Of a stretch of DNA of 64,000 nucleotides, positions 24,401-35,421 are shown one piece after another. The stretch's first letter is position 1; every line of letters begins with the position of its first letter. The notes under the pieces were generated by a model that saw only the letters and a list, made by a program, of their open reading frames with translations, was not told where the DNA came from and did no database searches. The stretch covers positions 280,501-344,500 of the forward strand of contig JAVHJL010000002.1 of the NCBI GenBank assembly GCA_036971715.1, given 5' to 3'. The position numbers and the translations under genes are program-made. This stretch comes from Arthrobotrys musiformis (Eukaryota; Ascomycota; Orbiliomycetes; Orbiliales; Orbiliaceae).

Positions 24401-26316
24401 ATACTAGCGTACTTACAAATGGTATTACGACGACTATCGATGTTACAAGTACCAAATCATACGCTACGACAATAACCGATGATGTCACAACGGAAACGAC
24501 AGTCACGAAAGATAAAACAAGTACTAGCACTGGCAGAATAACGGTGGTGCATACCGTTGAGGCCACAAGCGAGGTTGATATCACAACTACCAAAGGGATT
24601 ATTCTAACTCTTACGGATGACGAGACAACATATACCACGGCTATTCAGATAGTTTCTCAGACAGATACAAATGCAATAACTCTCACACTAACCAATGACG
24701 TTTCAACGTATACGACAGTTTTAAGGCCGGTCTCGGTTACAGAGACTCGGGGTATAACATTAACCCTGACGGACGAATATACCACTTATACGACCGCCAT
24801 AGACACGGATGTGCTAACAAAAACGGACGACCTCACCTTAACGCTGACGAACTCAGAGACAACGTATATAACGGAAATAGATCCGCCAACTCTGACGCTG
24901 ACAAGTACTCGTGATGAGACTACCTACGTGACACTCCACACGCCCTCAGAGGTCACGTATACAGTTACCGAGGATCTCAGTACTTATGTCACTGCAATTA
25001 CAGAGGACATCACTATTACACGAACCAAGGACTTCACCCGGACTATTACGGACGATATTACAACGTATACTAGTGTTGTGACCGATCTGGATACTATAAC
25101 AATCAATAGCGATGTTACCCGCATCATTACGGCGCCACATACCACAATAACGGAAGTCTTTACAGATGCGGATACTATAACTTTAACACAGGATTCCACC
25201 ATCACTGTTACTGAGGAGGAATACACATATACGACCGTTTTCCATGGAACGACACAGACACTCACAGGCCCACACTGGAGCGTCATTTATTCTACTGACG
25301 AAGATGGTACTACGACTAGCACAGTACGCCATACGTCAGAGTCGACATCGTATCATACTAAACATGTCCCTAGCACCAAACGTAGATCGAGCAAAAAGCC
25401 AACATCAACTTCCAAGCCCACGACTTCTACCAAGCCAACAACGTCTCACAAGACGACGCCTACTACTCATCCAACAACGGAGTCAATTAGTTGGAGTTAC
25501 TCAACTTTTAAAACAGGCACCTCTTTTAGCACGATCCATACGACAAGTCATTTCACATCCTTTACTACAGTGTACTTGGCGAGGAAACCTACAGTATCGT
25601 CTAAAGGGGTATCCTCCCATCGAAGTCGAGGGAATTTTTTCCCGCAGGCTACTGCTGAGGTAAATAGGGATACATTCGATGGACCGAAAGGAACGCAACA
25701 ACACAACTCGTTTGGGCCAGTCAAGGAAGGCAAGAATTCTGGGTCGGTCAAAGTGAGTGACGGCCACAGGCCAATTAAGGAGGGCGACAATTTGAAGGCG
25801 GTTAAAGAACATGGGAAACCAAACCCGGCAGGGGAAAAGAAGATTTCTAAGCCCATGAAAGAGAATGGGAGCCCCACCGTCCTGAAAAACGGCGAAGAGC
25901 ATCACTCGACAAAGAATGGTCACGAACCGACTGTATCCAAAGAGGGTGATGATTGTAAATTAAGCCACGAAAATGAAGAGCATAGGCCGAATAAAGCCTC
26001 AGATGGCCACAAACCCGTCATCAATGGAAACCATGGAAACGAAGAGGGGAGAAAAAAGCCAGGCCAGATTGATGAAAAGGCAACCGCTGGTGACGGCCGA
26101 AACAACATAAAGGCAAATATAGTCATGAAACCGCACGGTCGTCTCAACTCCCAAATCGAAGACGAGTTTCTACACCATGGGAACGATTTAAAGCAGAATC
26201 TTCCCCGAAGGAACCGTCGTTTCATCCAGACCACATGGCTTACGGCGACTCGATTAGCAGTTACAACCCTTGGTACTGCCCCGAGGCCGGAGACCAGTCC
26301 TACACTGTCGGCATAG
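18433..26316 (+). CDS. Giant Thr-rich tandem-repeat surface protein (adhesin-like)
   Basis: Exon 1 18433-19014 and exon 2 19084-26316 join in phase 0 across a 69-nt intron (GTAATT ... ACTAAT ... GGTAG), giving 2604 residues. A signal peptide (RAPLFLLLVSSTSIFS) opens the protein; residues 100-200 hold a Cys-containing segment (RTCSGCVDKLIKWL). A Gly-rich linker and a Ser/Thr-rich stretch follow. From about residue 720 degenerate 55-58-residue units appear, then at least eleven near-regular 56-residue units (VLTDDTTITGSQTTYT-LTSGHT), then shorter units of about 30 residues (LTLTDDETTYTTAI). The final ~250 residues are Lys/Glu/Gly/His-rich with short imperfect repeats. There is no GPI tail in this frame. 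Heavy O-glycosylation and wall location are inferred from composition. The 3' end is uncertain because another frame looks protein-like from about 26130. Confidence 0.85.
20932..21600 (+). repeat. Degenerate 165-174-bp coding repeats
   Basis: Within the giant protein, units beginning VLTDDYTFVDG, VVTEDLTYTDG, VVTSDLTYTDS and VITTELTYSDQ start at 20932, 21097, 21271 and 21445, so spacings are 165, 174 and 174 bp. They share the pattern TDD-T-Y-D-TT-T-I-T-D-T, which links them to the tighter array downstream. Confidence 0.75.
22246..24030 (+). repeat. Array of eleven 168-bp (56-residue) coding repeats
   Basis: The V/I-L-T-D-D-T-T-I-T-G-S core begins at 22246, 22414, 22582, 22750, 22918, 23086, 23254, 23422, 23590, 23758 and 23923. 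The first ten spacings are nine of exactly 168 bp and a last one of 165 bp. The encoded units are strongly alike, while codons for the same residues differ widely from unit to unit. Confidence 0.93.
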
Positions 26317-28138
26317 ATACGCCGCCGTTAGCTCGAAATTGATAGTTGCTGACAATAATTTCCCTCGGGTGATATTGCATGGAAGATATTTAGCATAGTT
26401 TTATTTCATTTTCATTTTTGTTTATTTTTTGGCATTCTGCTTGTCGATACCTCTTGGGCTTTGTTTGTGTATTTGGCATATGTGGGTGGTCTCGCGGTGT
26501 ATCTGGGTATCTTGCATGGTTTTTGCATATTACATGGCGGCTTGGGGGCAATGTTTATTTCTTTTATATATATATCTATCTATGCTGGAACCAAACTTTT
26601 GTTTGATGTTTTTGTCATTTGTCTGGTTACCTCTGGCTTAGCTTGAATATTTCTGGCGTTACTTAAGTAGTTTGCATGCATCTCAGAGTTGAACTCGAGG
26701 GCAGCCTTCTCTTAAGTAATCCAACCTAGGTATATACTAATATACTTTTATTTTCCATTGGATATTCTATTTGACGATTTATAGCTATAGGCCTCCATAG
26801 TTCGTCCCCGGGCCCTTCTTAGTGGCCTCTGGAAGAACCCGTTCTGGTTTACGAGATCAGCCTCTGGCGCGAAATACAGTTGCGAGACTGTACGAAATAT
26901 TGGCAATCACTTCGGCCTGTAAAAATGCAACAAAGCAACACAGCCTCGGCACGAACAAGCTAATTCGAATCCCTGTTGCCAAGACCACAAGCGAGCCTAT
27001 TGGATGCCACTCCCACAGCCTGTTACCGCATTGGGAAAGACCGCTGGATATCTTCCATGTTGCACGATATCGAACATGCGCATATATGTGGAATCAATCG
27101 TTACAAAGTACCTCAAAGTGAAATGTCGAAAAATAGGTGAAATCTCCCTGATTCGAACCGCCTTTGATCCTTTCTGTAGCCATTCTTCGAGCTTTCGGTC
27201 GGGCGCGAAATTTGAATACGATATCGCAATGCATCGATGTTGCATTAGATTGCAACATTGGCTTGTATGAGGGATTTTTTTCCTGCTAGCTGAAAGTACA
27301 TATGTAGCTGATACGATAAAATGTGAGCTGAGGTGGAATTGATTAGGGTGGATGAATATGGTTATGCTCGGTTTCTAGCACAGCCCCAACGCTAGGAACA
27401 AAATATCCATTGCGCTGCGTCGCGATATCGTTTCATTGACAAGTATGATTTTATAATCATTTTCACGATTAGCGGACGGCAAATATTTCCCAATTGCTGC
27501 CCCTTTGGAATTTTTTGACATGGGGGAAAACCTGTTATATGCAGCTGCATTCAAGCTTTTTGCTCGCTTCTCCTCACCGTTCCCATGCATACTTCTGTAA
27601 GTACCCGCCTGTACCTTCGTATTATATACAGGACGGGACGAACTTTCTAACCCTTGTTTTTCCGCCGTATGTGTTGGATTAATATTATAGTATACGGTGG
27701 TGGGGATCATGCCCCCTCCGTTTAACTTCATAGAACTTTGATGGTTGGTACCAAATAGCTTTCGGGTCTTACTAACAAGGAGTGTCTCAGTGGGTACTAC
27801 GCTGATGCGTGAGGCCTAGCCCCGCGCTTTACTTAACATTTTCGCCTTTCATGTGAAAGCATATAGAGTGGGGGGTGTATATCCGTTGGCTTATCTACTG
27901 TTGGCTATGTTCACAAGGGAATGTTTCTATAAGTGCCTTGCATCCCTCCTGATTTTGTTGGGAATTGGTTTTTATTTCGTAAAATTTACATAATTTTCTG
28001 GTAGCTATCGTTTCTGAAAGTAGTCGCATACCTTTACTTCTAATTCTATCAATTCTCTCATCACTACTTCTCGTATATTGGAGGGCGTCGTTAGTAAACA
28101 GGCACGTTGTTGCTTTTATTTTTAATTTCAGTCCAGGG
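26317..28138. other. Intergenic region between giant surface gene and K+ transporter
   Basis: About 1.8 kb. The first 300 bp are T-rich and suit a 3' UTR and polyadenylation region. No recognised gene; short open frames only. Confidence 0.55.
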
Positions 28139-31100
28139 ATGCATCCACAGGGTGGTCATGATGGAGAAGCAATAACAAAAGTAGACACCGGCACTGCTCA
28201 AGATGAGGCGGTTGCTAAGAGACGATCTACCACTGGTGACTACGAGGATGGGGCCTTCTATCACTGGGAAGGTGATGTGAAGAAGAAGCAAGTATTCCAC
28301 GGGACTATGCTACTTTGGTAAGTCCCTTTGGACCCAGAACCATGGTAATGTATTTTGAAAGGCTAACAACTCCTACAGGGTTGCTTACCAGGCTACTGGG
28401 TAAGTCTCCTACTAGCATACTCCGTTTCTTGGATCCGCCATTGAAAATTACTAATTCGTTTCAATATTGGGATCTTGGTATAGAGTGATCTATGGCGATA
28501 TCGGAACCTCCCCTCTCTACGTTTTTAGTTCTACCTTTACTTCCGAGCCATCTTGGAATGACCTCGTTGGCGCACTTTCTCTTATCATCTGGTCACTCAC
28601 CGTGATCGTCACAATCAAATATGTATTCATTGTCCTGCAGGCCGATGACGAGGGAGAGGGTGGAACTTTTGCCCTATTTTCGTTGCTTAGCCGATATGTA
28701 TGTATAGCCTTCTCGTGTTCTTATGTATCCCCTGCCCGCACTAGAGCATATTTATAAATCGGTGCACTTCGCAGATCCACATTGTTCGGCGCGATCCTAC
28801 GGATACAACTACTCTTAAAATGAGCAGGTATTCAACGAACGAGCTGGCAAGTTCCCATAAAGTGGTCCGTACGACGGTGGAAGAGAGCAGGTTTATCAAA
28901 CTCCTTCTTTCAGGACTCAGTATATTTGGAGTCACATTGGTTATGGCTGGTAGGTGTTCTAGTGTCCTGTTATATATAAGACAATTGTATAATCGCCGTA
29001 TTGGTGGTGGTATATCAAGTTTGGAACTAAGCAATTCGATTCTATAGATGGCGTCCTAACTCCGGCTCAGTCAGTTCTTGGAGCTATTCAAGGTGTTAGA
29101 GTTATTCACCCGGATCTTAGTACGGGAGCCATTGTCGGAATCAGCTGTGCTATACTAGTTCTTTTGTTTGCTATTCAACCTTTTGGAGTGACCAAATTAA
29201 CAGTCGCTTTCTCCCCAATTGTTGTGATTTGGTTATTGTTCAACGCTGTGTTTGGAATCTACGTAAGACTGGCGCCATTGATCCGTCTCACAATACTAAT
29301 TGCAATGGTTTACTAACATCGTTTTTACCTTTCATAGAACCTGGTGAAATTTGATTATACGGTACTTAAGGCATTTTCTCCTTACTTCGCTGGTGCCTGG
29401 TTTACAAAAAACGGAACAGAAGGTTGGAAAGCACTGGCGAACATTTTACTATGCTTTACAGGGTATGGGATCTGACTCTAGGTTTTGAGGATACTATTGG
29501 AAAATGCGCCTTATAACAGAAGTTGCTCAAGCTAACGTGTCTATAGCTGTGAATGTCTCTTCGCCGATTTGGGGAGTTTCTCGAAACGCGCCATCCAGAT
29601 CAGTTGGGTTTGTTTCGCATATCCTTGTCTGATCCTCGCCTATGCCGGCCAGGCTGCATACATATCCCACAATGAGGGGGCATACTCGAACCCATTCTTT
29701 AACACAGTGCCCCCGGGTACTTTTTGGCCGAGCCTGACCCTCTCGATTCTTGCGGCTATCGTTGCGTCTCAAGCCACGATCACGGCCACATTTCAACTAC
29801 TGACTCAAATTATGGCATTGAACTACTTTCCGAAGCTCAAAGTGATTCACACCAGCACAAAGATCCATGGGCAAGTTTATATCCCATTCGCAAATTGGTT
29901 ATTGATGGTCGGCTGTGTCATAGTCACTGCGGTATACAATAACGTAAGTTACTTAATATTAGTAGTAAACCTAGTCAAGATTATCTCGTAAACCAGATGC
30001 TACTGTGTCTGAGTCAAGAGGATCTATAGAGCCGCGATGGCTAACTGCTGGGCATAGACCACAAGCCTAGGCCAGGCCTACGGTGTTTGCGTTATTCTTG
30101 TAACCTTCATCACGACCTGCTTGGTTGGCATGGTTGCTATTGTTGTCTGGCGCATGAACATCCTTCTTGTAACACCAGTATTCTTTGTATTTGCTTACTT
30201 TGATGGGCTTTTCCTATCTGCGGCACTTACTAAAGTTCCAACTGGCGCTTGGTTCACCCTTTTGGTGGCCGCAATTCTTGCATTGGTTATGCTTCTCTGG
30301 CGTTTCGGTAAGCATAGGCAGTGGTCTGCTGAGAAGGACATGCAAATTCATGATAAGGCGTTTCATAACGCAGTTATCACTAAAAAGGATGGAATGTGGC
30401 TATCTGGTGGCAAGAAAGCTGTGACAGGCATGAAAGGTAGTTAAGATCCATCACAGGTACAGCTGCTTGTGAGACTTCTAACCCGAATTATATTATCATA
30501 GGCATCGGGATTTTCATGGACAAAACGGGTTTTCTCTACCCAACGGTTTATACCAGGTTTCTCAGGTCCTTTGAGGCCCAACATGCTATTACAATATTCC
30601 TTAACATTCGACATGTTACTCTGCCAAGCGTCAGTACCCCTAGCATCCAAAGTACTTGCCTATAATTTTTTTTTGTTTTTTTTTTTGTTTTTTGGAATAT
30701 ATTGGCAATTGGGCTCTAACATATTAGAGAAGGTACAGGTCGAAGATGACCAACGCTACGGTATCACGAAAATTGACTCCCTCCACAATACCTACCGTAT
30801 TATTGGTCGTTACGGATACAATGAAACGGTCCCGGAGAACCTCGCTGAGATCATTAAATCGAAGTTGGGAGACTATCTCATCCTCAATGAGCACCCAGTT
30901 GTCGAGCCTGGAAATGGCGTTTCTGCAAAGCTTGAAACAATCACCGAGAGCACTGGCTCGGCTTCTGGAAAGGCGACACCTGATGTTGAGATTGCTCCTG
31001 CTACTACTATCCGCCAACGCCATGGCCAAGCTGAAACCATCTCCCTGAGTTCGAATAAAACGACGCTTTCCTCTGCATTTGAGGAGCAAGTTGTTTTCCT

Positions 31101-31263
31101 TCTAGGAAAGCAAAGGCTTATTGAACGCCGGGACAGAAGTAAAATTTCAAAAATATTCCTGGCCTGTTACGTGTGGCTGAGGGAGCAGACCACCAACAAA
31201 GTCAACTTTCTGGGGTTACCTATTGATCAAGTCGTGGAGATCGGGAGTATAACCGAGATATAA
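28139..31263 (+). CDS. KUP/HAK-family high-affinity potassium transporter
   Basis: Ten exons fit: 28139-28317, 28379-28399, 28484-28697, 28775-28949, 29048-29262, 29338-29462, 29547-29943, 30058-30436, 30502-30651 and 30728-31263, for 796 residues, normal for fungal HAK transporters. All introns are GT-AG and phases close. The hallmark VIYGDIGTSPLYVF lies near residues 68-81, followed by the acidic EGEGGTFALFSLL, DGVLTPAQSVLGAIQG, FADLGSFSKRAIQISW, YAGQAAYI and about twelve membrane segments, then a cytosolic C-terminal region beginning near KGIGIFMDKTG. The family moves K+ by proton symport at the plasma membrane and is typically induced by K+ starvation; regulation here is not visible. The last intron (30652-30727) is filled by long T runs. 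The second exon is only 21 nt. Confidence 0.95.
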
Positions 31264-32166
31264 ATTCTATGCTGGTTGAGGATGGTGAACCCTGGTCGTT
31301 TAGGCTGAAAGGTTTCGGATATTTTGTAGCTCAGGGTTTTGAGCTCGGTATACGGTAGGGATGTTGCATGTCTCTATGGGGAGGCCTTGAGCCCAATTAT
31401 GATTGTGTATATCTACTGAGTACGTGTATACCGTGAGTGCAGCATGTGGTTTGCTGAACCAACTGTCTCATCGCAGGTTTCCCCTAATTTAAGTGTATAC
31501 TGCAAAACAAAAGACCGAATAAAACCCTCTTTTTGCGCACCATATACGTAGACGAGTTGGTTCGTATTGGTATCCGAAGATGCATGGGAGTACGTAGGTG
31601 ATATTATGGTATTGATATCTTGTGAGTTCATTCATTGGATGTCCACATAGTATCTTCTTGCGTGTAGAAACTAGCTAGCTTGAGTTTTCCCTCTATGTTT
31701 GCATGGTCTCATACCCGGTCCACAAACATGCATCTATCTATATCTTCTTTTTAAATTCGAGATGGTATAGTGAAGTGACGGTGCATTTGCCGATTTTGCC
31801 ACTAACCTTTCGGGGTTTTCAAGACGGGACTTCGGAATAGGGTGAATTTATATAAGAAATCGACCCTGCTGTAAGCTAGTATATCGATATATCCCTGGAA
31901 TTAATTTGGGTTCCACGGTATACGATAAATTCGAGCCAAAGAACAACACGACGTCGCTTAAGTGGCCCGCTATATAGGATATTGGCTACGACAATGCGAC
32001 TTGCGGAAACTTCATGAATTCATGGGTTTCAAATTTATTTGGAGACGAAACCCGCCGTCCATTCTATGTAAGATTCCTAATATGGATGGCAAGGCAGACT
32101 TCGGGTTTCGTAAGAGGCAATTAATTGTTCAAGCAGTTAGTGGTGGATTTAATTTTTGTCTTGCCA

Positions 32167-32242
32167 TTTAGCCATCCGGTCCTTGGCTCCACGACAGAAA
32201 AGAAAAAGCGCGATGTCACCAGGCGCGTTCCATAATTTAGCC
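32167..32242 (-). promoter_or_regulatory. Two candidate XlnR/Xyr1-type GGCTAAA sites
   Basis: TTTAGCC occurs at 32167-32173 and 32236-32242, each reading GGCTAAA on the minus strand, about 620-700 bp before the GH62 ATG. GGCTAAA is the binding motif described for the xylanolytic regulator XlnR. By chance about eight such heptamers are expected in 64 kb, so the pair is only suggestive. Confidence 0.35.
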
Positions 32243-32698
32243 TTTGATCCGTGGTTCAGACCTAGCCCTGAACCATGGATATCTATTTCCTAACGGGAAA
32301 ATGAACCGACAAACTTTTTGGCGGGGTATTACTAAGAGCATTGTAATGTCAAAGGTTTGCTCTTGGCGAAAGACTCACGGGTTGAACTGATGCCCGACCA
32401 TGAAAAAAGGTTCTAAATGTTTTCAGTACCTACCGATATTGATGATTAGTTAGGAGAAACAGTTCGAAAAGCCCCTCCTAAGCCCTATAACCGAGATGCA
32501 CGGATCGAATAGCGGAATAGTTTTTGGATGTTCCGTGGTTCGATAGCGCATACGTACTCCTAGCTTAATCGTTATGGAGGACTCTGCATCATGGGTCCAT
32601 TGGTTGGAGAAGTATAAGTACACTCTGATTACCACTGTGATATGCCTTTGTGTCTGAGCATGCTCAGCATTATATCGGCCTCTCAATACTAGTATAAG

Positions 32699-32717
32699 AT
32701 ATATATATATACAATAT
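32699..32717 (+). promoter_or_regulatory. TA-rich TATA-like element before GH62
   Basis: A run of alternating TA ending in TACAATATTG lies about 150 bp upstream of the GH62 ATG at 32864. It is the best TATA-like candidate for this gene. Confidence 0.35.
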
Positions 32718-32863
32718 TGTGGGATTTTGCTTGCGACCTCGCGTAGCTCGAAGGTAATTGCGTTCTAACATTAAACTCTAGTAACTTTAGCATGAGCTGA
32801 ACTCCAACTTGCACAACTATAGATATCCGGTATATATTGCAGAGGAATTTTCAAATCGACAAG

Positions 32864-34074
32864 ATGCTTTCAACTGGTATTATTTTGCTTGCGTCGGCAG
32901 CGGCGGCGGCGGCACAGTGCCAGTTACCATCAACATACAAGTGGTCATCCACCGGGGCGTTGGCCCAGCCAAAGAACGGATGGTCGTCCCTCAAAGATTT
33001 CACTTATGTTCCTTACAACGGCGCCCATCTCGTCTACGGAACTTATTATGGGACGGCATACGGGTCCATGAACTTTGGTACCTTCACCAACTGGAACAAT
33101 ATGGGGTCTGTAAGCCAAACCGCAATGTCGCAGGCGGCTGTCGCACCCACATTGTTCTATTTTGCGCCTAAAAGCGTATGGGTTCTCGCCTATCAATGGG
33201 GAGCAACTGCATTCTCTTACAAGACATCAAGCGATCCTACCAATCCGAATGGATGGTCATCCGCGCAGCCACTATTCAGTGGAACTATCTCAGACTCGAG
33301 CACCGGCCCCATCGATCAAACTTTGATCGGTGACAGTCAAAACATGTATCTGTTCTTCGCGGGAGACAACGGCAAGATTTATCGTGCTAGTATGCCAATC
33401 GGAAACTTCCCAGGAAACTTCGGCACTGCTTCAACCATAATCATGAGCGACACTACGGCCAATTTGTTCGAAGCGGTGCAGGTTTATACGCTGAAAGGCC
33501 TGAACAAATACCTCATGATTGTTGAGGCAATGGGAGCTAATGGGAGGTATTTCCGTTCTTTCACTGCCACTAGTTTGTCTGGGACCTGGACAGCACAGGC
33601 CGCCACTGAAAGCAACCCGTTCGCTGGGAAGGCCAACAGCGGTGCCACTTGGACCAACGACATTAGCCACGGAGACTTGGTTCGTGCCACCGCCGACCAA
33701 ACGTTCACAGTCGACCCATGCAATCTCCAGCTTCTCTATCAAGGAAGAGATCCAAATGATAATGCAGGCGGAGACTATAACAAGTTGCCCTACCGCCCTG
33801 GCTTGTTGACCTTGCTGAACCCAGGAAGTAACACTGGAACAACTACAACGACTACGAGAACAACCACCGCGGCTCAGACGACTACTGGATCCGGAAGTTG
33901 TTCACCCCTTTACGGCCAATGCGGTGGAGATGGGTTTACGGGGCCAAAGTGCTGTGCTCAGGGGACATGTGAGTATTATCGCTTGGTCGAGGAAACTGGT
34001 TGAAAATTTTGCATGAAGCTAACACTACCGTAGGCAAGTACAGCAACCAATGGTACTCACAGTGCTTGAACTAA
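32864..34074 (+). CDS. GH62 alpha-L-arabinofuranosidase with C-terminal CBM1
   Basis: Exon 1 32864-33968 and exon 2 34034-34074 (65-nt intron, donor GTGAGT, acceptor CGTAG) give 381 residues. The start at 32864 gives a clean signal peptide (MLSTGIILLASAAAAAAQ); an in-frame ATG 27 nt upstream would add polar residues before it. The catalytic domain spans about residues 19-325, with KNGWSSLKDFTYVPYNG, VLAYQWGATAFSY, GPIDQTLIGDSQNMYLFFAGDNGKIYR, FEAVQVY and SHGDLVRATADQT, all characteristic of GH62. A Thr-rich linker leads to a CBM1 (YGQCGGDGFTGPKCC then TC-KYSNQWYSQCLN). The last CBM1 strand is restored only by splicing. GH62 enzymes remove arabinosyl side chains from arabinoxylan; CBM1 binds cellulose. 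It is followed by a CE1 esterase with the same module. Confidence 0.96.
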
Positions 34075-34775
34075 AGTCACACCATGCGAACGGCATATTT
34101 GCATTGAAGCTGGTGCCCATACACATACATAGGGGTGCAAGTTGTAGGTTTATGTACATAAATATGGTTGAGAAGGTTTTTGGAATGCCTTTCTACGGGT
34201 TTGGTGCGCTCTAGTATATATTTTATTATATTTTATCTTGTTCCTTTCTCTATCGATATATCTAAATCGATCCAATAAAGTTATCCTTGTAAATAAGGTT
34301 ACTAGGTGAGAAAGTAGCATTATCACAACCTTAGAGGTCGTAGTAGATTCCCGGGATAAAATTCGTCACAACCTAAATGTATACTGTCGGATAGCGAAGC
34401 GGTGAATCCGGGAAGAAGGGATGATCCTTTGGAAAGCTTGTTGGCTAGAAGAGTTTTCAATGCTCAAGCATGGGTATCGATGTAATTTATCACGAGGCCA
34501 CCGCCATGCCTATATGCAGCTAGCTATAAGATTCTTCATCGTATTTGTAAACTTCCAATATTGATAACCAAACTTACGTAGATACCGCCAAGGGCGTACA
34601 AATTGCCACGTTTATGTAGCCGGGCGACCTGCATGTTCGGTATTCCGACATTACCGAGGCATCGTAACAAGTACTGCAGTTGGTTCCCCGCTTTTCCTTG
34701 GCCTGGGCTTCGAATTCCAGGAATTTACGAGCATCAATACCTGTTGGCCTTAGAATGTGGTAACTCTGTTTATTA

Positions 34776-34782
34776 GGCTAAA
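34776..34782 (+). promoter_or_regulatory. Candidate XlnR/Xyr1-type GGCTAAA site
   Basis: A single GGCTAAA on the plus strand lies about 640 bp before the CE1 esterase ATG, at a distance similar to the pair upstream of GH62. Confidence 0.3.
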
Positions 34783-35290
34783 TAACGGCTATTTGAACAG
34801 TGGTTATCCAACTCTTTTCCATGCCTGAACTACTCGGACCTTTTTAAGTCATAGCCGTCGCCGGTATAAAAGTGATGGCTTGTTTTCGCCAAATTATATT
34901 TATTCTTCCGATGTGGAGAACATGGATGGGACTTTTATAATATGCGGAGGAGTTCGATTCCCTAAGAAGTTGGAGTCTGCCTTGCCGCTTAGTAAGAAAC
35001 CGACGTGGTAGACAAAGTTAGTTAAAACAATTGTTATATCTCTACTCTCGGATTAATGGGCCTTTTGCTTCCTAAACCTTCTTTTTTTGCTGAAACATCA
35101 AGCGATCTATGGACTCGAAATGCGATTTTGGGGGAGTGTCCAGGCTTCTATATCCAAGGGATTTTGTTCACTCAAATATGTTCGAGAGTCGGAATAAATT
35201 AATGAAGTTCCGTGGGTGATAAAAGTTTCAGATTATAGAGGATAGACAAAGATATTTGCGAAGCTAGGGTTTTTTTTAGGTTGGCTAGAG

Positions 35291-35296
35291 TATAAA
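35291..35296 (+). promoter_or_regulatory. TATA box candidate of the CE1 gene
   Basis: TATAAA lies about 125 bp upstream of the ATG at 35422, within the usual range for fungal genes with a short leader. Confidence 0.4.
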
Positions 35297-35421
35297 GATG
35301 CGTAGATTTGGCCTACCGAATTGATTCATCAATGCAAAAGGCCATCCTTAAAGAGTAGATTCTCTAGAAGCGATATCCCAAATATTTTTTCTCTATCTTC
35401 TCGAAGTCAACTTGGTATAGT

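Larger units (their letters stand above)
31264..32863. other. Upstream region of the GH62 gene
   Basis: About 1.6 kb without a recognised gene. It contains two TTTAGCC heptamers (32167 and 32236) and a TA-rich stretch at 32699-32717 about 150 bp before the GH62 start; these are listed separately. Confidence 0.55.
34075..35421. other. Region between GH62 and CE1 genes
   Basis: About 1.35 kb with no gene seen. It carries a GGCTAAA heptamer at 34776 and a TATAAA at 35291, listed separately. Confidence 0.55.

Noticed and set aside
30652..30727. T-rich stretch in the K+ transporter reading as a hydrophobic Phe-rich peptide
   Set aside because: It is bordered by GTACTT and ATTAG and its removal restores the family sequence with correct phase, so it is an intron.
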